Assembly: GCA_002690805.1 (NCBI GenBank)
Contig: NZFW01000026.1
Span: 89,293 to 153,292 of the forward strand
From: Flavobacteriaceae bacterium
GTDB lineage: Bacteria; Bacteroidota; Bacteroidia; Flavobacteriales; Flavobacteriaceae
DNA: 64,000 nt
Direction: 5' to 3'
Below are positions 63,677 through 64,000 of the stretch, one piece after another (the stretch's first letter is position 1; each line of letters opens with the position of its first letter). The translations under genes and the position numbers were made by a program. The notes beneath the pieces were generated by a model. It did not search any database. It saw only the letters and a list, made by a program, of their open reading frames with translations, and was not told the origin of the DNA.

Positions 63677-64000
63677 CTAATCTAATATTTCCGTTACCTG
63701 ACCTGCTCCAACTGTTCTACCTCCTTCACGAATAGCAAAACGAAGGCCTTGATTTAATGCTATTGGCTGAATTAAATCTACCTCAATTGTTAAATTATCT
63801 CCAGGCATAACCATCTCAACTCCTTTTGGTAAAACAATATTTCCAGTAACATCAGTTGTTCTTACATAAAATTGAGGACGGTAATTATTGTGAAATGGAG
63901 TATGACGACCACCTTCTTCTTTCTTTAAGATGTATACCTCAGCTTTAAATTTAGCATGGGGAGTAACAGAACCTACTTTACAAAGAACCATACCTCTTTT
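63677..64000 (-). CDS. tuf: elongation factor Tu, C-terminal part (5' end beyond window)
   Basis: The last ~107 codons of EF-Tu, which delivers aminoacyl-tRNA to the ribosome. The frame is open to the window edge, reading K-R-G-M-V-L-C-K before the first in-frame Met, as in the conserved domain 2-3 junction. Domain 3 is intact: [19 protein letters not shown] ([18 protein letters not shown]), [32 protein letters not shown] and [20 protein letters not shown]. The gene begins beyond base 64000. Confidence 0.97.
   Translation of the reverse strand, partial: KRGMVLCKVGSVTPHAKFKAEVYILKKEEGGRHTPFHNNYRPQFYVRTTDVTGNIVLPKGVEMVMPGDNLTIEVDLIQPIALNQGLRFAIREGGRTVGAGQVTEILD

Overview
The window looks like a compact stretch of chromosome from a marine-type Flavobacteriia bacterium (phylum Bacteroidota). 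The evidence is a strongly A+T-rich composition and genes typical of the phylum: an OstA/LptA-like protein, DUF4295 after rpmB-rpmG, DUF3467 after rpoC, a DUF5916 outer-membrane-type protein, a DUF4369 lipoprotein, and a three-LysM plus periplasmic-binding-protein fusion. Start codons lack Shine-Dalgarno sequences, and many are preceded by the Bacteroidota -7 promoter element TAnnTTTG. Intergenic spaces are short, no gene-free stretch exceeds 300 bases, and many genes overlap by 1 to 30 bases, which fits a streamlined genome. The taxon is inferred from content and gene order only. I see no transposase, phage gene, CRISPR array or rRNA.

Layout. Bases 1-8595 (+ strand): the 3' part of an OstA-like gene, a class III aminotransferase, a TPR protein, two overlapping DUF368 (polyprenyl-phosphate transporter family) genes, aroE, and a DUF349 protein with an N-terminal Rho_N-like domain. 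Bases 8592-10400 (-): mazG, def, ruvX. Then dapD (+), followed by three surface-glycan glycosyltransferases on alternating strands (11291-14097). Bases 14178-17654 (+): tsaC, cca, ctaA and a pRiA4b ORF-3-like gene. An unrecognised protein with kinase-fold motifs (17705-18769, -) diverges from uvrB. sucC (-) diverges from lysA (+).

Bases 23470-41086 form one long minus-strand block of housekeeping genes. In transcription order these are recR, an E2 acyltransferase, a DEDDh exonuclease, an FAH-family protein, cinA, rpmB, rpmG, DUF4295, ftsY, bshC, guaA, LysM-PBP, pyrG, yidC, mnmA and an NMO/FabK-like flavoprotein. Bases 41149-52000 hold a sodium:solute symporter, a CoA-binding protein, fabH, htpG, a DUF5916 protein, a DUF4369 lipoprotein, a small conserved-looking protein, queD, idi and prfC.

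Bases 52017-64000 (-) are the classical transcription/translation cluster, read from the right: tuf (partial), tRNA-Trp, secE, nusG, rplK, rplA, rplJ, rplL, rpoB, rpoC, DUF3467.

The most striking anomaly is in rpoB. The gene is full length and in a single frame, but codon 1125 is an in-frame TAA (57110-57112) where family members appear to have Glu (GAA), so one base change explains it. Because rpoB is essential, this is either a sequence/consensus error or a remarkable real lesion. Secondary points of interest are the kinase-like protein beside uvrB, the Rho_N-DUF349 fusion, perfect palindromes in front of the DUF5916 gene, uvrB and lysA, and hairpins before ftsY and rpoB. Otherwise the window is mainly core metabolism and information processing. 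I did not find a multi-gene system that is clearly new.
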